Assembly: GCA_003023195.1 (NCBI GenBank)
Contig: PXRX01000004.1
Location: forward strand, 1 to 64,000
Reading direction: 5' to 3'
Length of the DNA stretch: 64,000 bases
Source of the DNA: Halobacteriales archaeon QS_8_69_26
Lineage (GTDB): Archaea; Halobacteriota; Halobacteria; Halobacteriales; SW-7-71-33
The translations under genes and the position numbers were made by a program. The first letter of the stretch is position 1. Every line of letters begins with the position of its first letter. The notes beneath the pieces were generated by a model. That model saw only the letters and a list, made by a program, of their open reading frames with translations, made no database searches and was not told the origin of the DNA. This document shows, piece after piece, positions 51,672-60,914 of the stretch.

Positions 51672-52511
51672 TCACTCGTCGTCCTCGCCGTCGTCGTCGC
51701 GGTACCGCTCCCGGAGCGACTCCAGTTCGGCGTCGACGTCTATCTCCACGTCCTCCTCGTCCGGGTTCTCGCCCTCGCGGGTGCTCTGGTCCCGGTCGGT
51801 CCGCTCGTCTCGACCGGTCCGGTGCTCCTCCCGGGGGGACCCGGCACTGTCCTCGGTCTCCCGGTGCCCGCCGCGGTCGGTCCCCCGGTGGCCGTCCCGG
51901 TCGGTCCGCCGCCGGCCGTTCCCGTCCTCGGGGAGTTCCCGCCTGTCCGGTCGGCCGTCCCGCCGGCGACGGTCGGATCCCGTGCGCCGGGTTCGTGCGG
52001 ACCGCGAGCGGGCGTCCGACAGCCGTCGGTCGATCTCGTCCTGGAGCGCACGGACGTCCTCCAGGAGTTCCTGGCCCTCGCCGTCGCGTTCCTCCGGGAG
52101 GGCACCGTCCTCGACGGCGGTCCGCAGGTCCGAGAGGGCGTCTTCCACCCGCGAGAGGGTCGCCTGCCCGAGTTCGGAGGCCCGGTCGGCCGTCGCCTCG
52201 CCGGTCCGGCGGCCCCGCTCGTGGACCTCCCTGCCGGCGTCCGCCAGTCGGATCACCTGCCGGAGGCCCTCCAGGAGCTTGATGTTGGCCTCCAGGATGG
52301 CGATGATGGTCGGGATGGCGAACTCGTCGGCGAACCGCATCACCTCGCGGGGCGTCGGCGGTCGGGGGAGGCCGAGCGGTCCCCGGGGCGGTTCGGGGGG
52401 CCCGCGCCGTCGCTCCCGTTCGAGTTCCTCGCGGTGGGCCCGGAGTTCCCGCGCCAGGGCGGCGGCGGCCTCCGCGAGTTCCTCGTCGTCGTAGGGGTCC
52501 CGGTTGCTCAT
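51672..52511 (-). CDS. Conserved haloarchaeal protein, acidic, unknown
   Basis: A 279-residue protein. Residues about 55-90 hold one amphipathic/hydrophobic stretch (FAIPTIIAILEANIKLLEGLRQ), and about 90-155 a helical region. The last ~120 residues are Arg/Asp/Gly-rich and disordered. This looks like a haloarchaeal family of unknown role. It is convergent with the thiolase operon and lies downstream of the TPR gene. Confidence 0.6.
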   Translation of the reverse strand: MSNRDPYDDEELAEAAAALARELRAHREELERERRRGPPEPPRGPLGLPRPPTPREVMRFADEFAIPTIIAILEANIKLLEGLRQVIRLADAGREVHERGRRTGEATADRASELGQATLSRVEDALSDLRTAVEDGALPEERDGEGQELLEDVRALQDEIDRRLSDARSRSARTRRTGSDRRRRDGRPDRRELPEDGNGRRRTDRDGHRGTDRGGHRETEDSAGSPREEHRTGRDERTDRDQSTREGENPDEEDVEIDVDAELESLRERYRDDDGEDDE

Positions 52512-52549
52512 GGACGACTGTTGGGACGACGGCGACAAAAAGCCTGCCG

Positions 52550-54400
52550 TCACTCGGTCCCGATCCGCCCCAGGCGCGACCGGAAGTGCCCGGCCTGTTC
52601 GTCGAGGCCGGCCTCCTCGGCCGCCTCGGCGGCGTCCTCGCACCGCTCCCGGGCGGCCTCGCTGTCGTCGAGTTCCAGGAGGACGTCGACCAGCGAGTCC
52701 ATCGCCGGCAGGCCGTCGCGGATAGCTCCGATCCCCAGGAAGGTGTCGACGGCCTCCTCGTAGCGCTCTCGGGCGGTTTCGAGGTCCCCTTCCGCTTCGG
52801 CGACCTGGCCGAGTCGGTCGGTCGACCGCGACCAGGCGTAGGGATCGCCCGTCTCCCCGAACGCCGCCGCGGCGGCCTCGAAGCGCTCCCTGGCCGTCTC
52901 GTAGTCGCCGAGGTCCTGTGCGATCCGGCCGATGTTGTGGTCGGCGGTGGCGAGGCCCTCCCGGTCGTCGAGGGACCGGAACGACTCCCGGGCGGTCTCG
53001 AAGGCCTCGCGGGCGCGGTCGGCGTCGCCCTCCTCCTGTGCGACTTCCCCGACGTGCATCCGGCACGCCGCCGCCGACTGGCCCGCACCGACCCGCTTGA
53101 ACGACTCTATCGCGCGCTCGAACCGGTCGACGGCCGTCTCCGGGTCGTCCAGTCGCCTGGCGACGGTCCCCAGTGCCATCAGCTGGGATCCGACACCCCG
53201 GGGGTCGGCCAGTCGCTCGAAGCCCTCGAGGGCCGCCCGGTAGTGGTCCTCGGCCTCGTCCAGGGCGGCGCGCCTGCGGGCCGCGTCACCGAGGCTCGCG
53301 CGACACCTGACGACGCCCCAGTCGTCGCCAGCGGCCTCGAAGTCCTCGACTGCCGTCCCGAAGTACCCTTCCGCCTTCCCGATTTCGGCGGCGGCCAGTG
53401 CGTCCTCTCCGAACTGGACGTTACAGACCGCCGCGGCGCGCGGGCGGTCGGCCCGCCGGAAGGCGTGGATCGCGAGGTCGTACTGTCCCTTCCCCTCGGT
53501 CGCGTCGCCCGCTATCAGGATGACGCTCCCGAGGGCCACCCGGCAGACCCCTTCGGCCACCCGGTCGTCGAGTTCGTCGAATCCCTCGACGGCCGACTCC
53601 AGGTCCTCGACCGCCGCGGGGGCGTCCTCCCGGTCGACCGCGAGGATGCCAGTCCCGAACCGGCACCAGTTCGCGTCGGACTCGTCGCCGCCCTCGGCCG
53701 ACGCCGACCGGATCGCTCCCAGCCGCCCGGACAGGTCCTCGGCGGTGTCCGCGAGGGCCGCCCGGACCGGGTCGCTGCCGACCGCTGCGTCGAGGGACGC
53801 GGAGAGCGCCGCCGTCGTCTCCGGGGTCGCGACCGCACGACGGAGCGCGAGCAGGAGTCCGAGGCCGTCCTCGCGGGTGCCGGTTCCGATCGCCGTCGAG
53901 AGCCGGTCGAGGGCGTCGTCGCCCCCCGATCCCCCTTCGGGAACCGGGAGGTCGCCGGCGAACACCGACCGGATCCCGGCGGCGAACTCGTCTGGGTCGT
54001 CGTGCAGGTCCGACAGGGCCTCTTGGAGCGGGGCGGGGTCACCCCCGGCGGCCGACAGCGCCCCGCGCCGGATCCCCTCGCCTCCCGGGATCAGGCGGCT
54101 GACGCCGAGCAGTGTCAGGACGAGGGTGGCCGACCGACCGGGTGCGTCGACGGACCCGACGGCCTCGGCCAGGTCGCCCTCGCGCCCCCTGACGCGGCCC
54201 GCGGCCGGCGTCGAGAGACCGGCGGCGAGCACAGCGGTCGTCGTCGCCGGGAGGGGGTCGGTCGCGTCCGCCAGGTCCGCGAGTGCCGCCCGCAGGTCGG
54301 CCGCCTCCCCGTTGGGGACCTCGGGGAAGGGATCGGCGAGCGTCGCGGCGACCGTCTCGGCGTCGAACAACGGGACCTCGGTGGCGGGGAGCAGTTCCAT
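52550..54400 (-). CDS. TPR-repeat protein
   Basis: A 616-residue protein. About the last 350 residues form roughly eight to nine TPR-type helix pairs with regular ~40-residue spacing (A-x3-Y/F-E-x-A patterns such as GDYETARERFEAAAAAF). The first ~230 residues are a helical, Ala/Leu/Gly-rich region with no recognised fold. TPR arrays mediate protein-protein binding; the partner is unknown. The ATG at 54400 precedes the first helical segment. Confidence 0.8.
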   Translation of the reverse strand: MELLPATEVPLFDAETVAATLADPFPEVPNGEAADLRAALADLADATDPLPATTTAVLAAGLSTPAAGRVRGREGDLAEAVGSVDAPGRSATLVLTLLGVSRLIPGGEGIRRGALSAAGGDPAPLQEALSDLHDDPDEFAAGIRSVFAGDLPVPEGGSGGDDALDRLSTAIGTGTREDGLGLLLALRRAVATPETTAALSASLDAAVGSDPVRAALADTAEDLSGRLGAIRSASAEGGDESDANWCRFGTGILAVDREDAPAAVEDLESAVEGFDELDDRVAEGVCRVALGSVILIAGDATEGKGQYDLAIHAFRRADRPRAAAVCNVQFGEDALAAAEIGKAEGYFGTAVEDFEAAGDDWGVVRCRASLGDAARRRAALDEAEDHYRAALEGFERLADPRGVGSQLMALGTVARRLDDPETAVDRFERAIESFKRVGAGQSAAACRMHVGEVAQEEGDADRAREAFETARESFRSLDDREGLATADHNIGRIAQDLGDYETARERFEAAAAAFGETGDPYAWSRSTDRLGQVAEAEGDLETARERYEEAVDTFLGIGAIRDGLPAMDSLVDVLLELDDSEAARERCEDAAEAAEEAGLDEQAGHFRSRLGRIGTE

Positions 54401-54498
54401 GTCCTCCCTGTGGCTGGCTCCTACAAAAGACGGACGAAGACCGGTGGTGACGGTCTGGCGGGATCGCTCGGCCGCCGCCGGGGGCGGACTCCCCGCCC

Positions 54499-56247
54499 TC
54501 AGTCGTCTGCCGGGACGGCCTCGTGCAGTTGCTCGGGATCCACCGGCGCGAACCGGACCACGGCGTCGAAGTGTTCCAGTGGGAACCGGTCGCCGTCGCT
54601 GATCCCGCGGCCCTCCCTGAGGTAGTTGTCGACGAACCGCTCGGCGACCAGGGCCTTCCTGGCGTCGCCGTCGTCGATCCGTTGCTGGGCCTCCGCCACC
54701 AGGAGGGCGGCGGTGAACACCTCGAAGACGTGGTCGGCCAGGCGCTTCGCCTTCGACTGGGCGTACTCCTCGTCGCCGGCCCCGAGGGCGGCCATCTCCT
54801 CCGCGAGGGCGTGGTACTCCTCGCGGACCTCGGCCGCCAGGTCGGCGAGGTAGGGGTGCTCGGCGGCGTCGAGGCGGCGATCGATCTCGGCCAGCAGCGG
54901 TTCGTGGGCGTCCTCGCGGTCGAGGGCCCGGAGGAGGTCCAGCGAGAGGATGTTCGACGTGCCCTCCCAGATGGGCAGGACCTGGGCGTCCCGGAGCAGG
55001 CGGTTGGTGACGAAGTCGTCCACGTAGCCGTTGCCGCCCAGGACTTCCATCGCGTACGAGCAGGTGTCGACGGCCATCCGACCGGTCCGGTACTTGGCGA
55101 CGGGGACCAGCGCCCGCATCAGCCGGTACGCGTCGTCGTCGCCGGTCCGCTCCCGCTCCGCGAAGACGCGGGCGGCCTCGAAGCTGTAGGCCGTCGCCGC
55201 CTCGTGGTCGACGGCCATGTCCACCAGGTCCTCGCGCATCAGGGGGAACTGGTCGATGGTCGTCCCGAACGCCTCGCGGTTGGCGGCGTGGACCGTCGCC
55301 TCCAGGAGCGCCCGGCCCATGTGGGCACACGCGGCGACCGCGTTCGAGAGGCGTTCGAGGTTGAGCATCTCGGTCATGTACTTGAACCCGCGCTCCGTCT
55401 CGCCGACGAGGTAGCCCAGCGACCCGTCTAGTTCGACCTCGCCCGTGGGCACCGAGACGGTCCCGAGCTTGTCCTTCAGGCGGCGACAGAGCATGTCGTT
55501 CGGCTCGCCGTCGACGGTGTGGGGCACGAGGAACAGCGAGAGGCCGTCGGTCCCCTCGGGCGCACCCTCCCGGCGCGCGAGGACGAGTTTCGCCTCCGCG
55601 TCGACGTTGGAGCAGAACCACTTCTCGCCGTAGAGCCGCCAGTTCCCCTCGTCGTCCCGCCGCGCTACCGTCTCGGTCGCCCCCACGTCGGATCCGCCCT
55701 GCTTCTCGGTGAGGAACATCGCCCCCTCGACCACCTCCTCGGCGCTCCGGGCGGTCAGACCCTCGAACACCTCCGCCAGGTCGCCGTCGTCGAACTTCTC
55801 GAGGACCAGCGCCACGCCGGCGGTCATCGCCACCGGGCAGGTCAACCCGCCGTCGGCGTAGGACAGCAGGTACTCCATCGCCAGGTTGTGGAGCTTCGAG
55901 AGCGGTTCCTCCCGCCCCGGCGGCGCCCGGAACGAGTCGGCGACGATCCCGTGCCCGTAGGCGATTTCCTCGTTCTCGCGGTGTTCCGCCGGGTACCGGA
56001 CCTCGTTTCTCACCTCCCCGTGCTCGTCGTAGGTGTGCAGTTCCGGCCCGTGGTCGTCGACGTAGTCGGAGTTGTCGGCGACGACCTGTCCCACCGCCTC
56101 GCCGAACGACGAGAGTTGTTCGACCCCGAACGCCAGTTCGTCTCCGGGGTACGTGCGCCTGACCTCCCACTGGAGGACGCGGTCCACCTCCCAGTAGTTG
56201 AGGTGCCGGCCCTTCTCGTACCGGCCGTAGTCGATGGGTCGGTCCAT
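54499..56247 (-). CDS. Acyl-CoA dehydrogenase (AidB-like)
   Basis: A 582-residue FAD enzyme of the acyl-CoA dehydrogenase family. The FAD-binding MFLTEKQGGSDVGATET and WFCSN are visible, and the C-terminal domain has MEVLGGNGYVDDF and IWEGTSNI. The long N-terminal helical part and the extra C-terminal helices place it in the AidB-like subgroup. No pha gene is within the operon, but fatty acid oxidation could feed PhaJ. The ATG at 56247 was chosen for its position before the family's first helix. Confidence 0.88.
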   Translation of the reverse strand: MDRPIDYGRYEKGRHLNYWEVDRVLQWEVRRTYPGDELAFGVEQLSSFGEAVGQVVADNSDYVDDHGPELHTYDEHGEVRNEVRYPAEHRENEEIAYGHGIVADSFRAPPGREEPLSKLHNLAMEYLLSYADGGLTCPVAMTAGVALVLEKFDDGDLAEVFEGLTARSAEEVVEGAMFLTEKQGGSDVGATETVARRDDEGNWRLYGEKWFCSNVDAEAKLVLARREGAPEGTDGLSLFLVPHTVDGEPNDMLCRRLKDKLGTVSVPTGEVELDGSLGYLVGETERGFKYMTEMLNLERLSNAVAACAHMGRALLEATVHAANREAFGTTIDQFPLMREDLVDMAVDHEAATAYSFEAARVFAERERTGDDDAYRLMRALVPVAKYRTGRMAVDTCSYAMEVLGGNGYVDDFVTNRLLRDAQVLPIWEGTSNILSLDLLRALDREDAHEPLLAEIDRRLDAAEHPYLADLAAEVREEYHALAEEMAALGAGDEEYAQSKAKRLADHVFEVFTAALLVAEAQQRIDDGDARKALVAERFVDNYLREGRGISDGDRFPLEHFDAVVRFAPVDPEQLHEAVPADD

Positions 56248-56353
56248 GGTCGATCCTTGCCCGGCGACCCGCATAAACGATTACCTCGGAAGACAACGGG
56301 TTCGGCGTTCGATCCCCGGCCTCCGCTCCGGAGCGGAGGATCCGGTGTCACCC

Positions 56354-57013
56354 TCAGATCCCCGCCAGTACGGTCCCGGCGTACAGCGTGACCCCTGCGA
56401 CGACGACACCGACCGCGAGCAGAAGGTAGTTCGCCACGGGGTTCGCCGAGCGGACGAGTTCCAGCGAGTACCGCCGCGAGGAGACGGGCCAGAGGGGTGC
56501 GATCCCCATCGGGGTCACCGCGTCGGCCGCGAGGTGGGTGAGCATCGAGAGGGTCCCGGCCACGAACCCCATCGCGCCGAGAGCCGGAGCCGGTCCGATC
56601 TCGCCGCCCGATCCACCCGCGAGGCCCCCACCCGACCCGGCGAGGACCGTATCGCCCGCGCCCGATCCCCCGACTGCGAGGCCGACCGCGCCCGCGACCA
56701 GTCCGACCAGCAGGGCGAAGGCGACGGTGTGGGTCACCCCGCGGTGGTCCAGCAACGGCACCCGGTGGTCCCAGTCGGGGAGGGGTGCCAGGCCGACGGT
56801 CACGACCCCCACGACCAGCGCTGCCCCCGGCGCCCCCGCCGCGGTCAGCGCGAACCCCAGCGGTGCGAACGCCAGGAGTGCCGCCCCGTAGTGGCCGTAC
56901 AGGTACACGCCCACCGTTCGGCGTTCCAGCACGTAAACCCGCCGGCTGGATCCAGGGATCACTACCGTCCCCTCGCTCTCCGCCGCCGCACGCCCCGTCG
57001 CACCGCCGTCCAC
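56354..57013 (-). CDS. YdjM-like metal-dependent membrane hydrolase
   Basis: A 219-residue protein with a membrane part of about five helices. The YdjM/LexA-regulated family motif is visible: GHYGAALL near residue 40, LPDWDHRVPLLDHRGVTHT, and LTHLAADAVTPMG. The His/Asp residues are candidate metal ligands. The start is uncertain: the ATG at 57013 adds about 25 residues before the conserved region, and GTG codons within it are alternatives. Confidence 0.75.
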   Translation of the reverse strand: MDGGATGRAAAESEGTVVIPGSSRRVYVLERRTVGVYLYGHYGAALLAFAPLGFALTAAGAPGAALVVGVVTVGLAPLPDWDHRVPLLDHRGVTHTVAFALLVGLVAGAVGLAVGGSGAGDTVLAGSGGGLAGGSGGEIGPAPALGAMGFVAGTLSMLTHLAADAVTPMGIAPLWPVSSRRYSLELVRSANPVANYLLLAVGVVVAGVTLYAGTVLAGI

Positions 57014-57064
57014 CGCCTTCCGCGGGCAGCAACCTTATTTTCGCCGGCAACCTGATGGTGATCG

Positions 57065-58195
57065 ATGGTGACGCCGACCGACCGCGTCGTGGACGCCCTC
57101 TCCGGCCTCCCGGATTGGCAGGCGACCCTGCTGGTGCTGGTCGCCTCGCTGGGGGCCGCCCTGCTGATGGAGTTCGTCGCGGTCCGGGCGGCGATGCGCC
57201 TGACGAAACGCACCGAGAACGAACTCGACAACATCCTCGTCCAGGAGGTGCGCTGGCCGGTGGTCGTCACGGTCGGTCTCGGCGGCGTGTGGCTCCTGAG
57301 CGTCATGCCGGACACGGCCTCGTTCCTGGCCCAGGACACCCTCGAACGGTTCTTCGGCCGGCCGTCGCTGACGGTGATCGTCCTGGTGTGGGCGCGGGGG
57401 CTGAACCGGATGGTCAACCGGTTCGTCGCGGAGGTGGAGGACAGCGGCCACTACGAGTTCGCGCCGGTGTTCTCGAACGTCTTCACCCTCGTGACCATCG
57501 TCGGTGCCGCCTTCGTCGTCCTCTCGCTGTGGGGGATCGAGGTGACGCCACTGCTGGGGGCGGCCGGCATCGCCGGCATCGCGATCGGTTTCGCCGCCAA
57601 GGACGCCGTCGCCAACTTCTTCGGCGGGATGGCGCTGTACTTCGACGACACCTACAAGATCGGCGACTACATCGTGCTGGACTCGGGGGAGGCCGGCACC
57701 GTCGTCGACGTCGGCGTGCGCTCGACGACCGTGATGACCCGCGACGAGGTGCTGGTGACCGTGCCGAACTCGGTGCTGAACGACGCCACCGTCGTCAACT
57801 ACTCGGCACCCCAGCGCCGCAAGCGGATCCGCGTGCCCATCGGCGTGGCCTACGGCACCGACGTCGACGAGTTCGAGGACTTGGTGCTGGAAGTCGCCGC
57901 GGGGGAGGACCGCGTCCTCGGCGAGCCACGACCCCGGATGCGGTTCCGGCGGTTCGGCGACTACGCCCTGGAGTACGAACTCCTCTGCTGAGTGCGCTCG
58001 CCGGGCCAGGAGAAGAAGGCGATCCACCGCCTCAACCGGCAGATCTACCAGGCCCTGGGCGAGGCGGGGATCGAGATCCCCTACCCCCGCCGGGAGATCA
58101 GCGTTCGCGGGGAGGCCGAGGACGCCCCCGCCGAGGAGTTCCCCCCGCGCCAGCCCGAGGTCCTCGACGTCGACGGCGGGCCCGACGGGGAGTGA
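57065..58195 (+). pseudogene. mscS: MscS mechanosensitive channel interrupted by UGA
   Basis: An MscS-type channel, opening under membrane tension. About 30-150 are membrane helices, and the pore helix and beta domain include GFAAKDAVANFFGGMALYFDD and IGDYIVLDSG. Translation stops at TGA (57989-57991) after YELLC. The same frame continues with VRSPGQEKKAIHRLNRQIYQAL and ends at 58195, which is the normal C-terminal domain. The expected residue at the stop is Trp (TGG), so a single G-to-A change would explain it. The read-through product would be 376 residues. A truncated channel may still fold, so a true pseudogene is not certain. Confidence 0.8.
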
Positions 58196-58212
58196 TCTCG
58201 CCGGATCGACCC

Positions 58213-58283
58213 GTCCGGAACGGGTCAACCGATGCCGGTCCGGAACGGGTCAACCGATGCCGGTCCGGAACGGGTCGACCGGG
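58213..58283. repeat. 25 bp tandem repeat, ~2.8 units
   Basis: GTCCGGAACGGGTC starts at 58213, 58238 and 58263, exactly 25 bases apart. The array begins 18 bases after the last codon of the mscS reading frame. Confidence 0.9.
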
Positions 58284-58343
58284 ACCATCCGGTTCGCTCG
58301 CCGGAACCGCCGTCTTCAATTCTCCCGGGACACAACTCGACCC

Positions 58344-58463
58344 ATGGGCGTCCTCGGCGCGGCCGTCGACACGTTCGGCCCCTTCCTGATCCCGGCGGTC
58401 CTGTTCGTCGTCGGGGTCGTATTCTACGCCTTGCTGTGGTGGATCGGGCAGGTGGACCGCTAG
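58344..58463 (+). CDS. 39-residue membrane peptide
   Basis: A small protein (MGVLGAAVDTFGPFLIPAVL and on) with one strongly hydrophobic helix (about residues 11-34) and a short soluble tail. A TTCAATT element 28 bases before the ATG at 58344 supports leaderless expression. Similar short membrane proteins are common in haloarchaea. Function unknown. It is convergent with the crcB pair. Confidence 0.65.
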   Translation: MGVLGAAVDTFGPFLIPAVLFVVGVVFYALLWWIGQVDR

Positions 58464-58496
58464 CGTGGCGGATCGGACGGGCTTCACCGGCCACAG

Positions 58497-58913
58497 TCAC
58501 GAGAGGGTGCGTGCGAGGGTCACCCCGAGCGTGAGTCCCAGGGTCGCCAGCGCGAGGTTTCCGACGGCGTTGAGCGCCGCCCGGGCACGCTCGCCGGACT
58601 CCCAGCGGCGGACCGTCTCGTAGGAGAACGACGAGTACGTCGTGAACGACCCACAGACCCCGGTCCCGAACAGCAACACGGCACGGTCGTCGAGGCTGGT
58701 GCCGACGACCACCCCGAGGGCGAAGCTCCCGAGGACGTTCACGACGAGGGTCCCGACGGGGAACGCCTCGCGGTCGACTCGCTGGGCGAGGAGGTGCCGG
58801 AGGACCGCCCCGACCGCGCCACCGATCCCCACGAGGTGAGCCGGCGGGAGCGGCGGGATCACCCTCCCACCTCCCGGACGGCGGAGCGGGACGTCCGCGT
58901 CATCCGTCGTCAC
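58497..58913 (-). CDS. crcB2: Fluoride channel CrcB (second copy)
   Basis: A 138-residue four-helix membrane protein of the Fluc/CrcB family, exporting fluoride. Conserved residues GGAVGAVLRHLL, GTLVVNVLGSFALG and GVCGSFTTYSSFSYE are present. Two divergent copies usually form a heterodimer; the other is the next gene upstream, which it overlaps by 14 bases. Confidence 0.92.
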   Translation of the reverse strand: MTTDDADVPLRRPGGGRVIPPLPPAHLVGIGGAVGAVLRHLLAQRVDREAFPVGTLVVNVLGSFALGVVVGTSLDDRAVLLFGTGVCGSFTTYSSFSYETVRRWESGERARAALNAVGNLALATLGLTLGVTLARTLS

Positions 58914-59280
58914 CCCCGACCGCCCTGGCGAGCCAACGCCCGGTCAGGACGCCCGCGAACCCGAGGGCGTAGGACGCGACGACGTTGGCGACCAGTACGC
59001 GGGGCACGGCGGTCGCCGTCTCCAGGACGAACGTGCTGTAGGTGGTGAACGAGGAGAGAAGGCCCGTCGCGACGACCAGACGGGTCCGGCCGGTCAGGAC
59101 GCCCGAGTAGAGCACCTCGTACAGTACGAACCCGAGCAGGAAGCTCCCGGCGACGTTCACCAGGAGGGTTCCCTCCGGCCCGGCCGCCACCAGGTCGACG
59201 GCGTACCGGAGGTTCGACCCGACGAACCCGCCGACGGCGATCAGTACGACCGTCTCGACCGTCTTCAGCAGTTTTGAGGC
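58900..59280 (-). CDS. crcB1: Fluoride channel CrcB (first copy), start codon lost or cryptic
   Basis: The product from about residue VLIAVGGFVGSNLRYAV to GRWLARAVGGDDG is a normal CrcB (about 120 residues: TLLVNVAGSFLLG, ATGLLSSFTTYSTF). No ATG or GTG lies in frame near the usual start; only CTG codons (59271, 59268) are available, and the open frame runs into the hairpin cluster upstream. An insertion probably replaced the 5' end and promoter. The listed right border is a limit, not a start codon. Confidence 0.7.
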   Translation of the reverse strand, partial: ASKLLKTVETVVLIAVGGFVGSNLRYAVDLVAAGPEGTLLVNVAGSFLLGFVLYEVLYSGVLTGRTRLVVATGLLSSFTTYSTFVLETATAVPRVLVANVVASYALGFAGVLTGRWLARAVGGDDG

Positions 59281-59284
59281 GGAG

Positions 59285-59482
59285 CCCCCGGCCTCACGGA
59301 GCGAGGGCTTCCGACGTGTCGGAAGCACGAAGCGAGTAGGCCGGGGGGGACAGAGCGGGACCGGAGGTCCCGCCGGCAGTCGGGCGTAGCCCGACGACAG
59401 CGAGGCGCTACGCGCCTCGGGCCGTGCGAGCGGGCCTTGCGAGGCGGTTTCACCGCCTCGAATTCGCGGCGCGTAGCGCCGC
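59285..59482. repeat. Cluster of six hairpins between crcB1 and tnpB
   Basis: Six perfect or near-perfect stems follow one another. They are: 59285-59349 (outer stem CCCCCGGCCT) containing 59307-59326 (GCTTCCGAC arms); 59355-59373 (GCGGGACC arms); 59379-59395 (GTCGGGC around GTA); 59401-59419 (CGAGGCGC around TAC); 59440-59460 (CGAGGCGG arms); and 59466-59482 (GCGGCGC around GTA). No protein is encoded. It may be an insertion element end or a structured RNA. It also accounts for most of the 304-base gap before tnpB. Confidence 0.8.
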
Positions 59483-59584
59483 GCATGGCCCGCGCGCAGA
59501 AGCCGACACCCGATGAACCTAACCACGAGACAGTACCACCCCGACTCCCGAATCATTACGTACCGTCGAGTCGACATCTGAACT

Positions 59585-60841
59585 ATGGAGGTCAGACGCA
59601 CCGCGCCGGTCAAACTCGTCGTTCCCGACGAGTACCACGACGACCTCCACGAAACTGCCAACCAATTCCTCTACTGTGCGAACGAAGCCAGTGATTACTG
59701 CTGGGACAACACCGACCACGAGGACTGCATCACCTCGAACGTGACAGCCAGAGACGCGCTGTACGACCGGCTCCGCGAGGAAACCGACCTCACGGCAAAC
59801 CTCGTCCAAGAGGCCATCCGGCGTGCCGTCCACGCGGTTGCCAGTGGCGTAGACCGCTGGAAGAAGGGAAAACGGACGAATAAACCGGAGTTCACCTCGT
59901 GGAGTATGGTGTACGACAAACGCAGTGCCACCTTCTCCCGCAACAAGATCTCACTCTCAACGGTGAACGGACGGGTCGAGTGCGACTTTGAGTTGCCAGC
60001 AGACAGTCCAACACCATACGAGGAGTACGTCCTCTCGAAGGACTACGAGTTTCGGACGAGTACACTCCAGTACGACCAAGCTACCGACGAGTTCTATGTC
60101 CACATCAAAACAAGGAAGGTAGACAACGACGGTGACGCTGTTGACATCGAGGGGTCGGCCGATACCGGGCACCAGACGGTCCTCGGTATCGACCTCGGCG
60201 TCAACAGTCTCGCCGTCGCCAGCACGGGCACGTTCTGGAGCGGTGACGAGTACGACCACTGGATTCACGAGTTCGAGAAACGGCGTGCAGAGATGCAACA
60301 GCGCGGCACACAGGCCGCGCACAACGCCGTGCTTCGACTTGGAAACCGTGAGCGGGCGTGGCGGAAACAGTACATCCACACGGTCGCCAACGAGATCGTT
60401 TCCGAAGCAGTGGACCACGACTGCGACGTGATCGTGTTTGAGGACTTGACGGATATTCGAGAGCGACTGCCTCACGCGGACTGGCACCACGTGTGGGCAT
60501 TTCGCCGCCTTGTCGAGTACGTCGAGTACAAGGCGCCAGAACGCGGTGTCGCGGTTGAACAGGTCGAGCCAGCCCATACGAGCCAGCGGTGTTCACACAC
60601 AGACTGTGGATTCACCCACGAAGACAACCGCGACGGCGAACACTTCGAGTGTCTGAAGTGTGGATACGAAATCAACGCGGACTACAATGGCGCGAAAAAC
60701 GTCGGACTGCGGTACATGCGAAAGCGACGGCACAGACTGCGTTCCTCGCCCACGTCGGGGAGCGCAGACGCACCAGTAGACGTGCGTGTAAATGGTGGGA
60801 TGCTGAACGGCGACGGCTATCGGCCAACCGCCGAGAGTTGA
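59585..60841 (+). CDS. tnpB: TnpB RNA-guided nuclease, IS200/IS605 family
   Basis: A 418-residue TnpB. The RuvC-like catalytic acids are visible in GIDLGVNSLAV (Asp), VFEDLTDIRERL (Glu) and INADYNGAKNVG (Asp), and a four-Cys zinc ribbon lies between (CSHTDCG then CLKCG). All motifs are intact, so it is probably active. Its sequence is less GC-rich than its neighbours. No tnpA (IS200 transposase) is present, so it is a non-autonomous IS1341-type element. The usual guide RNA would derive from its 3' end and the downstream hairpin. Confidence 0.93.
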   Translation: MEVRRTAPVKLVVPDEYHDDLHETANQFLYCANEASDYCWDNTDHEDCITSNVTARDALYDRLREETDLTANLVQEAIRRAVHAVASGVDRWKKGKRTNKPEFTSWSMVYDKRSATFSRNKISLSTVNGRVECDFELPADSPTPYEEYVLSKDYEFRTSTLQYDQATDEFYVHIKTRKVDNDGDAVDIEGSADTGHQTVLGIDLGVNSLAVASTGTFWSGDEYDHWIHEFEKRRAEMQQRGTQAAHNAVLRLGNRERAWRKQYIHTVANEIVSEAVDHDCDVIVFEDLTDIRERLPHADWHHVWAFRRLVEYVEYKAPERGVAVEQVEPAHTSQRCSHTDCGFTHEDNRDGEHFECLKCGYEINADYNGAKNVGLRYMRKRRHRLRSSPTSGSADAPVDVRVNGGMLNGDGYRPTAES

Positions 60842-60863
60842 TCGCCGGGAGTCCACATCAAAG

Positions 60864-60914
60864 CCCCACCCTCAACAAGCGAACCCCTCTGTGGGTGAGC
60901 GACGTAGGGTGGGG
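60864..60914 (+). ncRNA. Predicted tnpB right-end / guide (omega) RNA hairpin
   Basis: CCCCACCCT (60864-60872) pairs with AGGGTGGGG (60906-60914), and inside the loop is ACCC/GGGT. This hairpin at the element's right end is the kind that forms the scaffold of TnpB guide RNA, whose guide would be the DNA immediately downstream of the end. The rest of the gap to 61136 shows no gene. Confidence 0.5.

Noticed and set aside
57989-57991. Selenocysteine at UGA in mscS
   Set aside because: Haloarchaea are not known to use selenocysteine, no SECIS-like structure is apparent, and the expected residue is Trp.
59285-59482. Fluoride riboswitch upstream of crcB1
   Set aside because: None of the conserved elements of the crcB riboswitch is visible, and the hairpins are a linear series rather than a pseudoknotted aptamer.
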